This document shows positions 9,833 to 18,478 of a DNA stretch of 64,000 nucleotides, in pieces. Below the pieces are notes generated by a model. It was not told the origin of the DNA. It worked only from the letters and a program-made list of their open reading frames with translations, and made no database searches. The position numbers were made by a program, and so were the translations under genes. The first letter of the stretch is position 1. Every line of letters starts with the position of its first letter. The DNA is from Radiobacillus deserti (GTDB lineage Bacteria > Bacillota > Bacilli > Bacillales > Amphibacillaceae), in contig NZ_CP041666.1 of the NCBI RefSeq assembly GCF_007301515.1, positions 992,001-1,056,000 on the forward strand, written 5' to 3'.

Positions 9833-11254
9833 ATGATTGATGAAACGAAGCGGCTAAAAACATTAAAAACAATTGCGGAACTACTGAATCAATCGACGAG
9901 TAAACGGGATATGGTCCATGAAGTGTTACAACAATTAATAGAAATTACTCATTTTGAAACAGGCTGGTTTTTTCTCGAAGAGGATCAGCAAGTTCGATTT
10001 ACTGCTTCGCATCAGCTTCCTCCAGCCTTAAGCTACCGGAACTTTGAACCGATGTGTAGCAAGGATTGTTATTGTATATCTAGATATAAAAGAGGGGTCT
10101 TAACGAAGGCCACTAGCATTATCGGGTGTAAAAGGATAGAGAAAGCTTTGCAAGCAGGGAGAACCAGTACAAATGAAATTACGCATCATGCTACCGTTCC
10201 ATTACGAACGAAAAGTCGATCGTATGGCCTTTTAAATGTTGCTTCACCTAACCAATCGACCTATAACGATGAAGAACTGGATTTATTGGAAGGACTTGCC
10301 CTACAAATCGGAACAGCTCTAGAGCGAATTGAACGGTTTGAGGAGGAGCAAAAAAGAGTTGCACAGCTTACATACCTACATACCGTTGTCCAAGAGCTGC
10401 AAAAAGCACGGTCCCAAAAAGACTTGAGAATGAAATTAGAACATCAGTTATTTATCCTGTTTCCTAATATCCACGTTCATTGGCAAAGACCGTTGGATTC
10501 AGAAAACATGTTGCAAGGAGAATTTGGTTCTTCACAAAAGGTTTGGATGGTTCGAGAAGGCTTGTTCACTGCCATAGAAATAGAAGTTTTCACTCTTTTG
10601 ATGGAATACGTAGATATCTTGCTTCTACATATTCAATTGGAAGAAAAGGAAAGAGAAGTTGTTAAGGTAGCTGAGCGTTCAAGGCTTGCACAGGATTTAC
10701 ATGATTCGGTAAATCAGCTTTTGTTTTCTGTTGTACTTACTTCAAAAGCCTCGCTTGCACAAGTCAAAGATGACAGTATCAAAGAACAAGTGGAATACAT
10801 CCATCAATTAGCTTCACAAGCATTAACGGAGATGCGAGAAGTTGTGGCGAATCATCGACCAGCTGCATTAGATAAAGGATTGTTACATGGATTAGTACAG
10901 TATGCGAGAGGAATCGGAATAGATGTAGATGTTGAAACAATAGGAACGACCTCTCTTCCGTATCGAATAGAAGAAGCATTATGGAGGGTTGGGCAAGAAG
11001 CGCTTCATAATATTAATAAACACGCAGGTGTAAAAGAAGCGGAGATTTATTTGGAACGTAAAGCTCAGGGAGTTCGGTTGCATATTGTAGATAAAGGGAG
11101 AGGGATGAATTTAGAGAATGCTTATCAGCTTTCTTTCGGACTGCAAGGTATGAAGGAACGTATTGAAATGGTAGGCGGTATTCTTTATTTGGAAAGTGAT
11201 ATTGGAGAGGGAACAGCTGTAAAGGTGTATATCCCATTGGAGGAACCGTTATGA
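9833..11254 (+). CDS. GAF-domain sensor histidine kinase with a cysteine cluster
   Basis: A soluble 473-aa kinase: N-terminal GAF domain (about 10-165), linker/coiled coil, HisKA_3 dimerisation helix with the phospho-acceptor His290 in AQDLHDSVNQ, and a HATPase domain (WRVGQEALHNINKHA, DKGRGM, GLQGMKER). There are no membrane segments, so the signal is intracellular. The GAF domain carries Cys75, Cys79, Cys81 and Cys99, a spacing that would suit an iron-sulfur cluster or zinc; the staphylococcal AirS/YhcS kinase is a known GAF kinase with a redox Fe-S cluster. The stop overlaps the start of the response regulator by four bases (ATGA), which shows translational coupling. Confidence 0.88.
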   Translation: MIDETKRLKTLKTIAELLNQSTSKRDMVHEVLQQLIEITHFETGWFFLEEDQQVRFTASHQLPPALSYRNFEPMCSKDCYCISRYKRGVLTKATSIIGCKRIEKALQAGRTSTNEITHHATVPLRTKSRSYGLLNVASPNQSTYNDEELDLLEGLALQIGTALERIERFEEEQKRVAQLTYLHTVVQELQKARSQKDLRMKLEHQLFILFPNIHVHWQRPLDSENMLQGEFGSSQKVWMVREGLFTAIEIEVFTLLMEYVDILLLHIQLEEKEREVVKVAERSRLAQDLHDSVNQLLFSVVLTSKASLAQVKDDSIKEQVEYIHQLASQALTEMREVVANHRPAALDKGLLHGLVQYARGIGIDVDVETIGTTSLPYRIEEALWRVGQEALHNINKHAGVKEAEIYLERKAQGVRLHIVDKGRGMNLENAYQLSFGLQGMKERIEMVGGILYLESDIGEGTAVKVYIPLEEPL

Positions 11255-11889
11255 CAATCAAGGTATTATTAGCAGACGACCATCAAGTTGTAAGGAAAGG
11301 ATTAGTGTATTTCTTTCAAACTCAGGATGATATGGAAGTGGTTGGAGAAGTATCAAGTGGTATAGAAGTGTTGAGTTTCCTAGAAGATAATGAGATTGAT
11401 GTTTTGTTGTTAGATATTCAAATGCCCAAAATGGATGGTATTGAAACCGCAACACACATTAAACGAGCATTTCCCAAGGTGAGAATTGTTATTTTAACAA
11501 GCTTCTCCGATTACGACACCGTTATTCCTGCGATAAAAGCTGGAGTGGAAGGGTATCAATTAAAGACGATTGATCCTAATGAATTAGCACAGGTGATTCG
11601 GAAGGTGTATAACGGGGAAAATGCCATTGACCCTGATGCAGCAAAGGAATTGATTCGTCATGTAAATGCTGGGGATAACTCTGATCAGCAACGTCTTCGT
11701 GAACTAACCAACAGAGAATTGGATGTCTTAAAAGAAATAATGAAAGGGAAAAGCAATAAAGAAATTGCTTCTACTTTATTTATAACCGAAAAAACGGTAA
11801 AAACGCATGTTTCGAATGTGTTGGCAAAGCTAGAAGTACATGATCGCACACAGGCTGCTCTTTTTGGAATTAAATATGTAAAGCAATAG
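11251..11889 (+). CDS. NarL/FixJ-family response regulator
   Basis: 212 aa with a receiver domain (acidic pocket ADDH at the N-terminus, phospho-acceptor Asp55 in VLLLDIQMP, conserved Thr/Ser in ILTSF, Lys in YQLKT) and a C-terminal LuxR-type helix-turn-helix (LTNRELDVLKEIMKG, NKEIASTLFITEKTVKTHVSN). It is the partner of the upstream GAF kinase, overlapping it by four bases. Targets are unknown. Confidence 0.93.
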   Translation: MTIKVLLADDHQVVRKGLVYFFQTQDDMEVVGEVSSGIEVLSFLEDNEIDVLLLDIQMPKMDGIETATHIKRAFPKVRIVILTSFSDYDTVIPAIKAGVEGYQLKTIDPNELAQVIRKVYNGENAIDPDAAKELIRHVNAGDNSDQQRLRELTNRELDVLKEIMKGKSNKEIASTLFITEKTVKTHVSNVLAKLEVHDRTQAALFGIKYVKQ

Positions 11890-11918
11890 AGCGTGAAAAG
11901 GTCACGCTCTATTTTTTT
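11887..11918 (+). terminator. terminator of the two-component operon
   Basis: Perfect 10-bp stem TAGAGCGTGA / TCACGCTCTA with seven T residues; the stem begins at the stop codon of the regulator. Confidence 0.9.
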
Positions 11919-11957
11919 GCATTTATCATGGTTCTTGATTTCGCTTACTTCTCTTTA

Positions 11958-12197
11958 TTAGACCTCCATAATGGCTGCAGGAGTATTATGGGCCATGGCG
12001 TGGTCAATATAATGAAGCAAATCTTCATGAGCACCCATGATCTCCTGCTCTCGTGTACCATAGTGGAAGGCGTGTAAGAAAATTTCAATTTTCTTTGATA
12101 ACATATCATCCTGTGTACGGACCATCAAAACTAATAAATCATCCCATTGGCCCCACAATGTGAAATATAACGCTTTGTCGTAATCCGCTATATACAA
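11958..12197 (-). CDS. yhdB: YhdB-like small protein
   Basis: A 79-aa acidic cytoplasmic protein beginning MYIADYDKALYF and rich in His, Trp and Asp. The N-terminal pattern YxADYDxALYxTxxxQWDxLLxLMVRTxDD is that of the Bacillus YhdB family, of unknown function. The start is TTG, chosen because AGGAAAGGGG lies at normal spacing upstream and the conserved N-terminus begins there. Confidence 0.65.
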   Translation of the reverse strand: MYIADYDKALYFTLWGQWDDLLVLMVRTQDDMLSKKIEIFLHAFHYGTREQEIMGAHEDLLHYIDHAMAHNTPAAIMEV

Positions 12198-12259
12198 CGT
12201 AATCGCCCCTTTCCTAAAGGGTTATTTGTAGTATCTCCGACTCAGCTAATGTCATGATA

Positions 12260-12296
12260 GAAGTTTCTAACAAAACTTCCACGTTCCCTTTATAAT
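12260..12296 (+). promoter_or_regulatory. inverted repeat next to a -10 box
   Basis: GAAGTTT (12260-12266) and AAACTTC (12273-12279) form a perfect 7-bp inverted repeat just upstream of TATAAT (12291-12296). This could be an operator for the spore lipoprotein gene at 12439, but the -35 match is poor and the regulator is unknown. Confidence 0.3.
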
Positions 12297-12438
12297 ATGT
12301 GGAGTTCTAAAGGATGTTCCTTCGATAGTGTGTTCGAAAAAGGAAGCTTTTCATTCGCGATTTTTACTGTTTTTTCTTTCCAAGCAGGTGAATAAATGCA
12401 GAAGCTTTACTCAAACTAAGCCTATTGAAGGAGGGATT

Positions 12439-13035
12439 ATGTTGAGGATTAAAAAATGGACAATAGCGGTCATATCCGTACTAACGTTGGTAGCGTGTCA
12501 AAACAACACGAATCAAGATGTAGGACAAGATGATATCGGAGTAGAACAAACAAGATTTGGCACCTATACAGATTATCTATCGGATGATGCAGAAAACGAT
12601 ACACTGTATCATGAAAACGGTTTAGATTATGAAACGGATAATACGAATTACAATAATCAAGCTGTTCCAGAGCGACGCATAGATGAAAATGGCAATAATA
12701 CGGATCAATATAATGTGAATGAACGAGCGGCAGAACGAATATCACAGCAAATTCGTTTGGTTGATAATGCCTATGTTCTTACTTTAGATGAAAATGCTTT
12801 TGTAGCGGTGAAAGGGGAAGATCCACAAAATCAACAAGACCGTATCGAGAATCAAATTAGAGAATTGGTCAGAGCAACAGATAAACAAATAGAAAATGTT
12901 TATATTTCCACAGATAGAGATTTTGTTGATTTAGCTGAAAATTATACCGAAAACGTGCAAAATGGAGAACCTATTGGTGGATTCTTTGAACAATTTGGTT
13001 CCATGATGGAACGTATTTTTCCGGAAGCGCATTAA
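12439..13035 (+). CDS. YhcN/YlaJ-family sporulation lipoprotein
   Basis: A 198-aa lipoprotein. The ATG is preceded by GAAGGAGGG; an upstream in-frame extension is possible but has no such site. A signal peptide of 19 residues ends in the lipobox LVAC (Cys20). The mature part starts with an Asn/Asp/Glu-rich stretch and continues with a YhcN/YlaJ-like domain (AAERISQQIRLVDNAYVLTLDENAFVAV in separate blocks, then VRATDKQIENVYIS). Family members are found in the spore membrane. It is monocistronic. Confidence 0.8.
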   Translation: MLRIKKWTIAVISVLTLVACQNNTNQDVGQDDIGVEQTRFGTYTDYLSDDAENDTLYHENGLDYETDNTNYNNQAVPERRIDENGNNTDQYNVNERAAERISQQIRLVDNAYVLTLDENAFVAVKGEDPQNQQDRIENQIRELVRATDKQIENVYISTDRDFVDLAENYTENVQNGEPIGGFFEQFGSMMERIFPEAH

Positions 13036-13041
13036 AAATGA

Positions 13042-13079
13042 GGTTGGCTTCATATTTTCTGAAGTCAACCTTCCTTATT
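13042..13079 (+). terminator. weak terminator after the spore lipoprotein
   Basis: Stem GGTTGGCTTCA / TGAAGTCAACC with one G-T pair, followed by TTCCTTATT rather than a clean T-run. Confidence 0.6.
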
Positions 13080-13120
13080 GAAAATGCCTTTTAAAAAAGG
13101 GGATTGAACAATCTTAAAAA

Positions 13121-13189
13121 TTGCTCCAACACCCATTTCTATGTTATATTATTATCACTAATCCCGATAAAACATAGTGTATTACTATG
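13121..13189 (+). promoter_or_regulatory. promoter and operator-like region of the methionine-to-cysteine operon
   Basis: TTGCTC (13121-13126) and an extended -10 TGTTATATT (box 13145-13150) give a promoter with an 18-base spacer. Just downstream of the likely start site lie ATCCCGATAAAA and a perfect inverted repeat CATAGT-5-ACTATG (13173-13189). In Bacillus subtilis the related yrrT operon is repressed by CymR, and a repressor site here would fit; the exact CymR site was not matched. Confidence 0.45.
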
Positions 13190-13222
13190 AATTAATTTTA
13201 ATGGGGAGAGGAGATCACATAA

Positions 13223-13864
13223 ATGGGTCGAGAGTTTATTGATTTGTTTAATAATTGGGCTGAATCTTATGATCAAACGGTAACCGGTCATGATCCACAG
13301 TATCGTGATGTTTTTGATAAATATGATACAATTCTAGAAGCGGTCGCGTCTAAAGCGAAGGGGAACGTATTGGAGTTTGGAGTAGGAACTGGTAATCTAT
13401 CCAAAAAGCTTCTGGACAAAGGACATCAAGTAATTGGGGTAGAGCCTTCCAGTGCGATGAGGGAAGAAGCAAGTTCGAAATATCCGGATCTTACCATACA
13501 TGATGGAGACTTCTTGTCTTATCCCAAACCAGAGCTATCTATTTCCACGATTGTAAGTACGTACGCATTTCATCACTTAACAGATGAAGAAAAAGGAAAA
13601 GCATTAGCAGGATTTAGGGAGGTTTTACCGGTCGGTGGAAAGGTTGTTTTCGCAGATACTGCTTATGAAACAGAAGAATCGAAACAAGCCATCTTTGAAG
13701 AAGCGAAGGAACAAGGATTTAAAGACTTGCTTTACGATCTTTCTACGGGGTATTATCCAATGCTTTCGGTATTAGAAGAGCTTTTTCAATCGAATGGATT
13801 TAACGTTTCCTTTCAACAAATGAACAAATTTGTTTGGCTTATGGTAGCCGAAAAAATTTCGTAA
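13223..13864 (+). CDS. yrrT: SAM-dependent methyltransferase, YrrT family
   Basis: 213 aa, class I methyltransferase. Motif I is VLEFGVGTGNLS (about 50-61), motif II region VIGVEPSSAM, motif IV STYAFHHL. It is the first gene of an operon with luxS, mccA and mccB, the same position yrrT has in Bacillus subtilis. It probably uses S-adenosylmethionine to give S-adenosylhomocysteine, feeding the recycling enzymes downstream; the methyl acceptor is unknown. Confidence 0.85.
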   Translation: MGREFIDLFNNWAESYDQTVTGHDPQYRDVFDKYDTILEAVASKAKGNVLEFGVGTGNLSKKLLDKGHQVIGVEPSSAMREEASSKYPDLTIHDGDFLSYPKPELSISTIVSTYAFHHLTDEEKGKALAGFREVLPVGGKVVFADTAYETEESKQAIFEEAKEQGFKDLLYDLSTGYYPMLSVLEELFQSNGFNVSFQQMNKFVWLMVAEKIS

Positions 13865-13877
13865 GGGAGAGGTACAC

Positions 13878-14345
13878 ATGGTACAAAAAATGAATGTAGA
13901 AAGCTTTAACCTAGATCATACGAAAGTAAAAGCACCGTATGTGAGACTAGTAGGGGTTACTACTGGTCAAAGCGGAGATAAAGTATATAAATATGATATT
14001 CGTTTCTGCCAACCAAACAAAGAGCATATGGATATGGCGGGATTACATTCCATTGAACACTTAATGGCAGAAAATATTCGTAACCATATTGATAATGTAT
14101 TAGATATCGGACCAATGGGCTGCCAAACAGGATTCTACTTAGCTGTATTGAATAATGACAGCTATGATGACATTCTAGAAGCACTAGAGAAAACGCTAAA
14201 CGATGTACTGGAAGCGACAGAAGTCCCTGCATGTAACGAAGTACAATGTGGATGGGCAGCAAACCATAGCCTGCAAGGTGCAAAAGACATCGCGACTCGT
14301 ATGCTTGAAGGAAAAGACGAGTGGCACATTGTATTTGCAGAGTAG
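13878..14345 (+). CDS. luxS: S-ribosylhomocysteine lyase LuxS
   Basis: 155 aa, full length. LuxS cleaves S-ribosylhomocysteine to homocysteine and DPD, the precursor of AI-2. The metal ligands are His57 and His61 in LHSIEHL and Cys124 in EVQCGWA; the catalytic Glu60 and Cys82 (GPMGCQTGF) are present. It starts 13 bases after yrrT and ends 12 bases before mccA, so homocysteine is made directly upstream of the cystathionine-forming enzyme. The nucleosidase gene mtnN that occupies this place in Bacillus subtilis is absent. Confidence 0.97.
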   Translation: MVQKMNVESFNLDHTKVKAPYVRLVGVTTGQSGDKVYKYDIRFCQPNKEHMDMAGLHSIEHLMAENIRNHIDNVLDIGPMGCQTGFYLAVLNNDSYDDILEALEKTLNDVLEATEVPACNEVQCGWAANHSLQGAKDIATRMLEGKDEWHIVFAE

Positions 14346-14357
14346 AGGGCTCCGATT

Positions 14358-15281
14358 ATGGCTGTTTATAAAAGTGCACAACAATTAATTGGAAATACGC
14401 CATTAGTGGAATTAACCAAGTTCCCCCTTCCTGAGGGGGTTCGTTTGTTTGCGAAACTAGAGTTTTATAATCCTGGTGGAAGTATAAAAGACCGTCTTGG
14501 CCAAGAGTTAATACAAGATGCTCTCGATACAGGGAAGCTTAAGCCAGGTGGGACAATTATTGAACCAACTGCTGGGAATACGGGAATCGGACTGGCGCTT
14601 GCAGCTATTGAAAAGGAAGTATCGGTTATTTTCTGTGTTCCAGAGCAATTTAGTAAAGAAAAACAAGAATTAATGAGAGCGTTAGGTGCAAAAATTGTGC
14701 ACACCCCAACCAATCAGGGGATGCGTGGTGCCATTGCGAAGGCAGAGGAGCTTGTGAAAGAAATCCCGAATAGCTACTCCCCCCAGCAATTTGCGAACCC
14801 AGCAAATCCAAGAACCTATTATAAAACACTCGGACCGGAAATCTGGAACGATTTAAACGGAAAAGTGGATGTTTTTCTTGCAGGTGCTGGTACTGGCGGT
14901 ACGTTCATGGGAACAGCTACGTATCTAAAAGAAATGGATCCGAACGTGAAAACGGCAATCGTGGAACCAGAAGGATCTATTATTGCGGGAGGAAAGCCAG
15001 GTCCTCATAAAACGGAAGGAATTGGGATGGAATTCTTACCGGATTATATGGATCGGTCTTATTTTGATGAAATCCATACGATAACAGATGAAGATGCCTT
15101 TCATATGGTAAAAGAACTTGCCAAGAAAGAAGGACTTTTAGTCGGTAGTTCTTCTGGTGCAGCTTGTGTTGCTGCTTTGAAAGAAGCCAAGCAGGCAAAA
15201 CCTGGTACTACCATTGTAACGATTTTTCCGGATTCAAGTGAACGGTATTTAAGTAAACAAATTTATCAAGGAGGGATTTAA
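14358..15281 (+). CDS. mccA: O-acetylserine-dependent cystathionine beta-synthase MccA
   Basis: 307 aa, PLP fold type II, CysK-like. The PLP lysine is Lys44 in GGSIKDR; PTAGNTGIGL binds substrate and GTGGTFMG the phosphate. By position between luxS and mccB it is MccA rather than CysK, joining homocysteine to O-acetylserine. The C-terminal segment SSSGAA is normal. Its stop is immediately followed by the GTG start of mccB. Confidence 0.92.
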   Translation: MAVYKSAQQLIGNTPLVELTKFPLPEGVRLFAKLEFYNPGGSIKDRLGQELIQDALDTGKLKPGGTIIEPTAGNTGIGLALAAIEKEVSVIFCVPEQFSKEKQELMRALGAKIVHTPTNQGMRGAIAKAEELVKEIPNSYSPQQFANPANPRTYYKTLGPEIWNDLNGKVDVFLAGAGTGGTFMGTATYLKEMDPNVKTAIVEPEGSIIAGGKPGPHKTEGIGMEFLPDYMDRSYFDEIHTITDEDAFHMVKELAKKEGLLVGSSSGAACVAALKEAKQAKPGTTIVTIFPDSSERYLSKQIYQGGI

Positions 15282-16418
15282 GTGAAGCCAAAAACAAAAA
15301 TGATTCACGGAGGAACAGTAACTGGAGACGAGCTAACAGGCGCTGTTTCTGTTCCAATCTATCAAGTAAGTACGTACAAACAAGACGCAGTTGGAAAACA
15401 TAAAGGGTACGAATATTCTCGTACAGGAAATCCTACACGTCATGCATTAGAAACATTAATTGCTGATTTAGAAAATGGGAAAGCAGGCTTTGCCTTTGGA
15501 TCCGGTATGGCTGCAATTACGTCCGTCATGATGCTTTTAAACGCCGGAGACCATGTTGTGATGACAGATGACGTATATGGTGGTACGTATCGACTTACAA
15601 CGAAGGTATTGAATCGATTCAATCTAGCGCACACGTATGTCGATACAAGTGATGCTGCACAAGTAGAAGCGGCAATCAAACCGAATACGAAAGCCCTATA
15701 TATTGAGACACCAACGAATCCATTGTTGAAAATCACGGATTTAAAGAAGATGTCGGAGATTGCCAAGAAAAACAATCTTTTATTGATTGTAGATAATACG
15801 TTTGCAACACCATACTGGCAACAACCGATTGATTTTGGCGCAGACATTGTACTTCACAGTGCAACCAAATATATTGGAGGCCATAGCGATGTGGTCTCAG
15901 GTTTAGTTGTTGTGAATTCTGATCAGCTAGCAGAGGATCTTCACTTCATTCAAAACTCCGTTGGTGGAGTACTTGGTCCACAGGATTCTTGGTTATTGAT
16001 TCGCGGTATTAAAACACTTGGTCTGCGCATGGAAGCGATTGAAAAAAACACACATGCGATTGTAGAGTTTTTAGAAAACCATCCACAAGTGTCAACGATT
16101 TATTACCCAGGCTTAAAGAGCCATAAAGGGCATGAGGTTGCTAAAACACAGGCAGGTGGATTTGGTGGCATGATTTCTTTTGATGTAGGAAGTGGCGAAA
16201 AAGCCGATGAAGTCATCTGCAAAGCAAAATACTTTACTTTGGCGGAAAGTCTAGGTGCAGTAGAGAGCTTAATTTCAGTACCTGCAAAAATGACACATGC
16301 TTCTATTCCGGCTGAACGTCGAGCAGAGCTTGGCATTACAGATGGATTAATTCGGATATCAGTTGGTATTGAAGATAGTGAAGATTTGATTGAAGACTTG
16401 AAACAAGCAATGGAATAA
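15282..16418 (+). CDS. mccB: cystathionine gamma-lyase / homocysteine gamma-lyase MccB
   Basis: 378 aa, Cys/Met-metabolism PLP enzyme. Lys196 in HSATKYIGGHSD binds PLP; YSRTGNPTR and the C-terminal block ISVGIEDSEDL are family signatures. It splits cystathionine to cysteine, ammonia and oxobutyrate, finishing the pathway methionine to SAM, SAH, SRH, homocysteine, cystathionine, cysteine. GTG start directly abuts the mccA stop; RBS AAGGAGGG lies inside the end of mccA. Confidence 0.94.
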   Translation: MKPKTKMIHGGTVTGDELTGAVSVPIYQVSTYKQDAVGKHKGYEYSRTGNPTRHALETLIADLENGKAGFAFGSGMAAITSVMMLLNAGDHVVMTDDVYGGTYRLTTKVLNRFNLAHTYVDTSDAAQVEAAIKPNTKALYIETPTNPLLKITDLKKMSEIAKKNNLLLIVDNTFATPYWQQPIDFGADIVLHSATKYIGGHSDVVSGLVVVNSDQLAEDLHFIQNSVGGVLGPQDSWLLIRGIKTLGLRMEAIEKNTHAIVEFLENHPQVSTIYYPGLKSHKGHEVAKTQAGGFGGMISFDVGSGEKADEVICKAKYFTLAESLGAVESLISVPAKMTHASIPAERRAELGITDGLIRISVGIEDSEDLIEDLKQAME

Positions 16419-16426
16419 TAGGTGAA

Positions 16427-16455
16427 GCAGTATCTGAGCAGATACTGCTTTTTTC
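16427..16455 (+). terminator. terminator of the yrrT-luxS-mccAB operon
   Basis: Perfect 11-bp stem AGCAGTATCTG / CAGATACTGCT with a tight loop, followed by TTTTTT. Confidence 0.92.
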
Positions 16456-16515
16456 TTTCTTTCTAGAAACTATGATAAAATAACGTCGTTAAAGATTATT
16501 TAGGAGGAATGTTTC

Positions 16516-17886
16516 ATGTCCAAGCAAGCGTTAGAGTATTTACAATCTAATCGAGATGCTTTACTAGCAAAGCTGAATGATTTTCTATCGATTCCGAGTG
16601 TGAGCACCGATTCTGTACATAAACAAGATGTAGAAAAAGCCGCGCAGTTCGTCTCTGATTATTTGACTGACATCGGGTTTGAAAAGGTAGAAGTGCAAAA
16701 AACAAAAGGTCACCCGCTCGTATATGGAGAATGGTTAGGAGCTGGCGATAATGCTCCAACTGTCTTGTTGTATGGTCACTATGACGTACAGCCTGCTGAT
16801 CCATTAGAGTTGTGGGATAGCGAGCCATTTCAGCCGGAAATAAGAGATGGGCGCCTGTATGCACGTGGTTCTAGTGACGATAAAGGACAAGTATTTATGC
16901 ACTTAGCTGTGTTTGAGGCCTATATGAAAACCGAAGGTAAGCTTCCTATTAATGTCAAGGTCTGCATTGAAGGAGAAGAAGAAATCGGAAGTGAAAACTT
17001 ATACGAAATCCTTCAGGCGAAACAAGAACAGTTTGCTGCGGACTTTGCTGTTATTTCGGATTCAGGAATGGTCGCAAAAGGACAGCCAACCGTTCTTTAC
17101 GGATTAAAAGGATTCACTGGACTAGAATTCACAGTCAAAGGCCCTTCTAGTGACCTTCATTCTGGAATCTACGGTGGTGCAGTGAAAAATCCGCTCATGG
17201 CATTGGCTCACATTCTTACATCCATGAAAAATGAAGACGAAGTTGTACAAGTTGCCGGTTTTTATGATGGAATCGATGAGCTGTCCGATGACGAACGCAA
17301 GCTGATTGCTGAAGTACCTGGTGAAGACTTCGTTCAATCTACTGGTATTCCAGAGGTAACTCCAGAAAAAGGATACACAGCAAAAGAACATACGATGGCA
17401 CGTCCGACTTTAGAGGTAAACGGAATGTTTGGTGGCTATCAAGGAGAAGGAACGAAAACAATTATTCCATCGTATGCTACGGCGAAATTAACATCTCGCC
17501 TTGTACCTGGTCAAGAGCCAGAGAAGGTTCAACAATTGCTCGTTGAACATATTAAGAAGCATACTCCAAAGGGTGTAACAGTCGATATTAAAAAAGAGCC
17601 TTTATCTGCAAAGGCATACAAAGTAGACCCAAATCATCCATTAGTAGAAAAAGCAGCACAAAGCTTAACAAAGGCATTTGGCAAAGAAACGGTGTATGTA
17701 AGAATGGGTGGATCTATCCCGGTTGTAGAGTGGATTGATGCCATCTACAAAATGCCGATTGTTCTGTTAGGCTTCGGTACACCAGAAGACCGTTTGCACT
17801 CTCCAAATGAGAGCTTCCCAATTGAAAATTTTGATAAGGGAATGGAGACACTTGTCTATTACTGGCAAAACGTTCAACAAGGATAA
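16516..17886 (+). CDS. M20-family dipeptidase
   Basis: 456 aa, cytoplasmic di-zinc peptidase. First-metal motif YGHYDVQP gives His88 and Asp90; the bridging Asp121 lies in RGSSDDKGQ; the catalytic Glu pair follows in EGEEEIGS; the swivelling dimerisation lid contains HSGIYGGAV; the last His is in DRLHSPNE. The length and motifs fit the M20/M25/M40 group of broad dipeptidases. RBS AGGAGG; stands alone. Exact peptide preference is not readable. Confidence 0.9.
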   Translation: MSKQALEYLQSNRDALLAKLNDFLSIPSVSTDSVHKQDVEKAAQFVSDYLTDIGFEKVEVQKTKGHPLVYGEWLGAGDNAPTVLLYGHYDVQPADPLELWDSEPFQPEIRDGRLYARGSSDDKGQVFMHLAVFEAYMKTEGKLPINVKVCIEGEEEIGSENLYEILQAKQEQFAADFAVISDSGMVAKGQPTVLYGLKGFTGLEFTVKGPSSDLHSGIYGGAVKNPLMALAHILTSMKNEDEVVQVAGFYDGIDELSDDERKLIAEVPGEDFVQSTGIPEVTPEKGYTAKEHTMARPTLEVNGMFGGYQGEGTKTIIPSYATAKLTSRLVPGQEPEKVQQLLVEHIKKHTPKGVTVDIKKEPLSAKAYKVDPNHPLVEKAAQSLTKAFGKETVYVRMGGSIPVVEWIDAIYKMPIVLLGFGTPEDRLHSPNESFPIENFDKGMETLVYYWQNVQQG

Positions 17887-17920
17887 AAATCTAAAGAATA
17901 TGTAAATGAAGTATTAGTAA

Positions 17921-17948
17921 TTGACATAAGCTTTGTTCACGTTATAGG
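17921..17948 (+). promoter_or_regulatory. candidate promoter of the rhodanese-like gene
   Basis: A consensus TTGACA (17921-17926) and TATAGG (17943-17948) with a 16-base spacer, just ahead of AAGGAG at 17977-17982. Confidence 0.45.
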
Positions 17949-17990
17949 ATAAGGATTGCTAACGAATCTATAGAGCAAGGAGTTGTTCTT

Positions 17991-18344
17991 ATCATTAGTT
18001 TCGCTGTAATTCTTATTCTATTCTTATTGTTTATTATTCTTTATTCCAGAACTTTTCCGATATCTGGGATTCCATGTATCGATTTAAATAGAGAAGCAAA
18101 TGTTTCGAAAAAGGTAATGGTCGATATACGAGACTACAATGTTTCTTCTAATGATGTTATTCACGGCTCTATTTCGATTCCACTTGCTTACTTAAAAAGA
18201 CACCATCACGAAATCCCCAAAGAAGAGGTTCACGTCATTGCTTCTGATAAAATAGAAAGGAATTTAGGTGTACGCGTTTTGAGAAGCAAGGGTTTTAAGG
18301 TCATCGGATATACCTTAACAGATTGTGGCTGTGCTGAAAAATAA
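17991..18344 (+). CDS. membrane-anchored rhodanese-fold protein without the catalytic cysteine
   Basis: A small protein with an N-terminal transmembrane helix and a rhodanese-like domain (VMVDIRDYN, HGSISIPLAYL, GFKVIGYT). The active-site loop that normally holds CxxGxR reads IASDKIER, so sulfurtransferase activity is unlikely, although a Cys-Gly-Cys lies near the C-terminus. The start is uncertain: AAGGAG at 17977-17982 has no ATG, GTG or TTG in frame after it, only ATC 17991 and ATT 17994. TTG at 18027 is in frame but would remove most of the membrane helix and has no ribosome site. Either a rare start or a small frameshift exists here. Confidence 0.6.
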   Translation: MISFAVILILFLLFIILYSRTFPISGIPCIDLNREANVSKKVMVDIRDYNVSSNDVIHGSISIPLAYLKRHHHEIPKEEVHVIASDKIERNLGVRVLRSKGFKVIGYTLTDCGCAEK

Positions 18345-18353
18345 GGAATGCTT

Positions 18354-18383
18354 CTCTGGACCAAATAGGTTCAGAGTTTTTTT
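18354..18383 (+). terminator. terminator after the rhodanese-like gene
   Basis: Stem CTCTGGACC / GGTTCAGAG with one G-T pair, then seven T residues. Confidence 0.8.
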
Positions 18384-18478
18384 ATTTATATTGGTTTAAG
18401 AATGTTAAAGCTCGCCTTCATCATAAAACCGATTCGAACATATAGTAGTAGTACTATATAAAAAGGAGAGGTCGCCCC

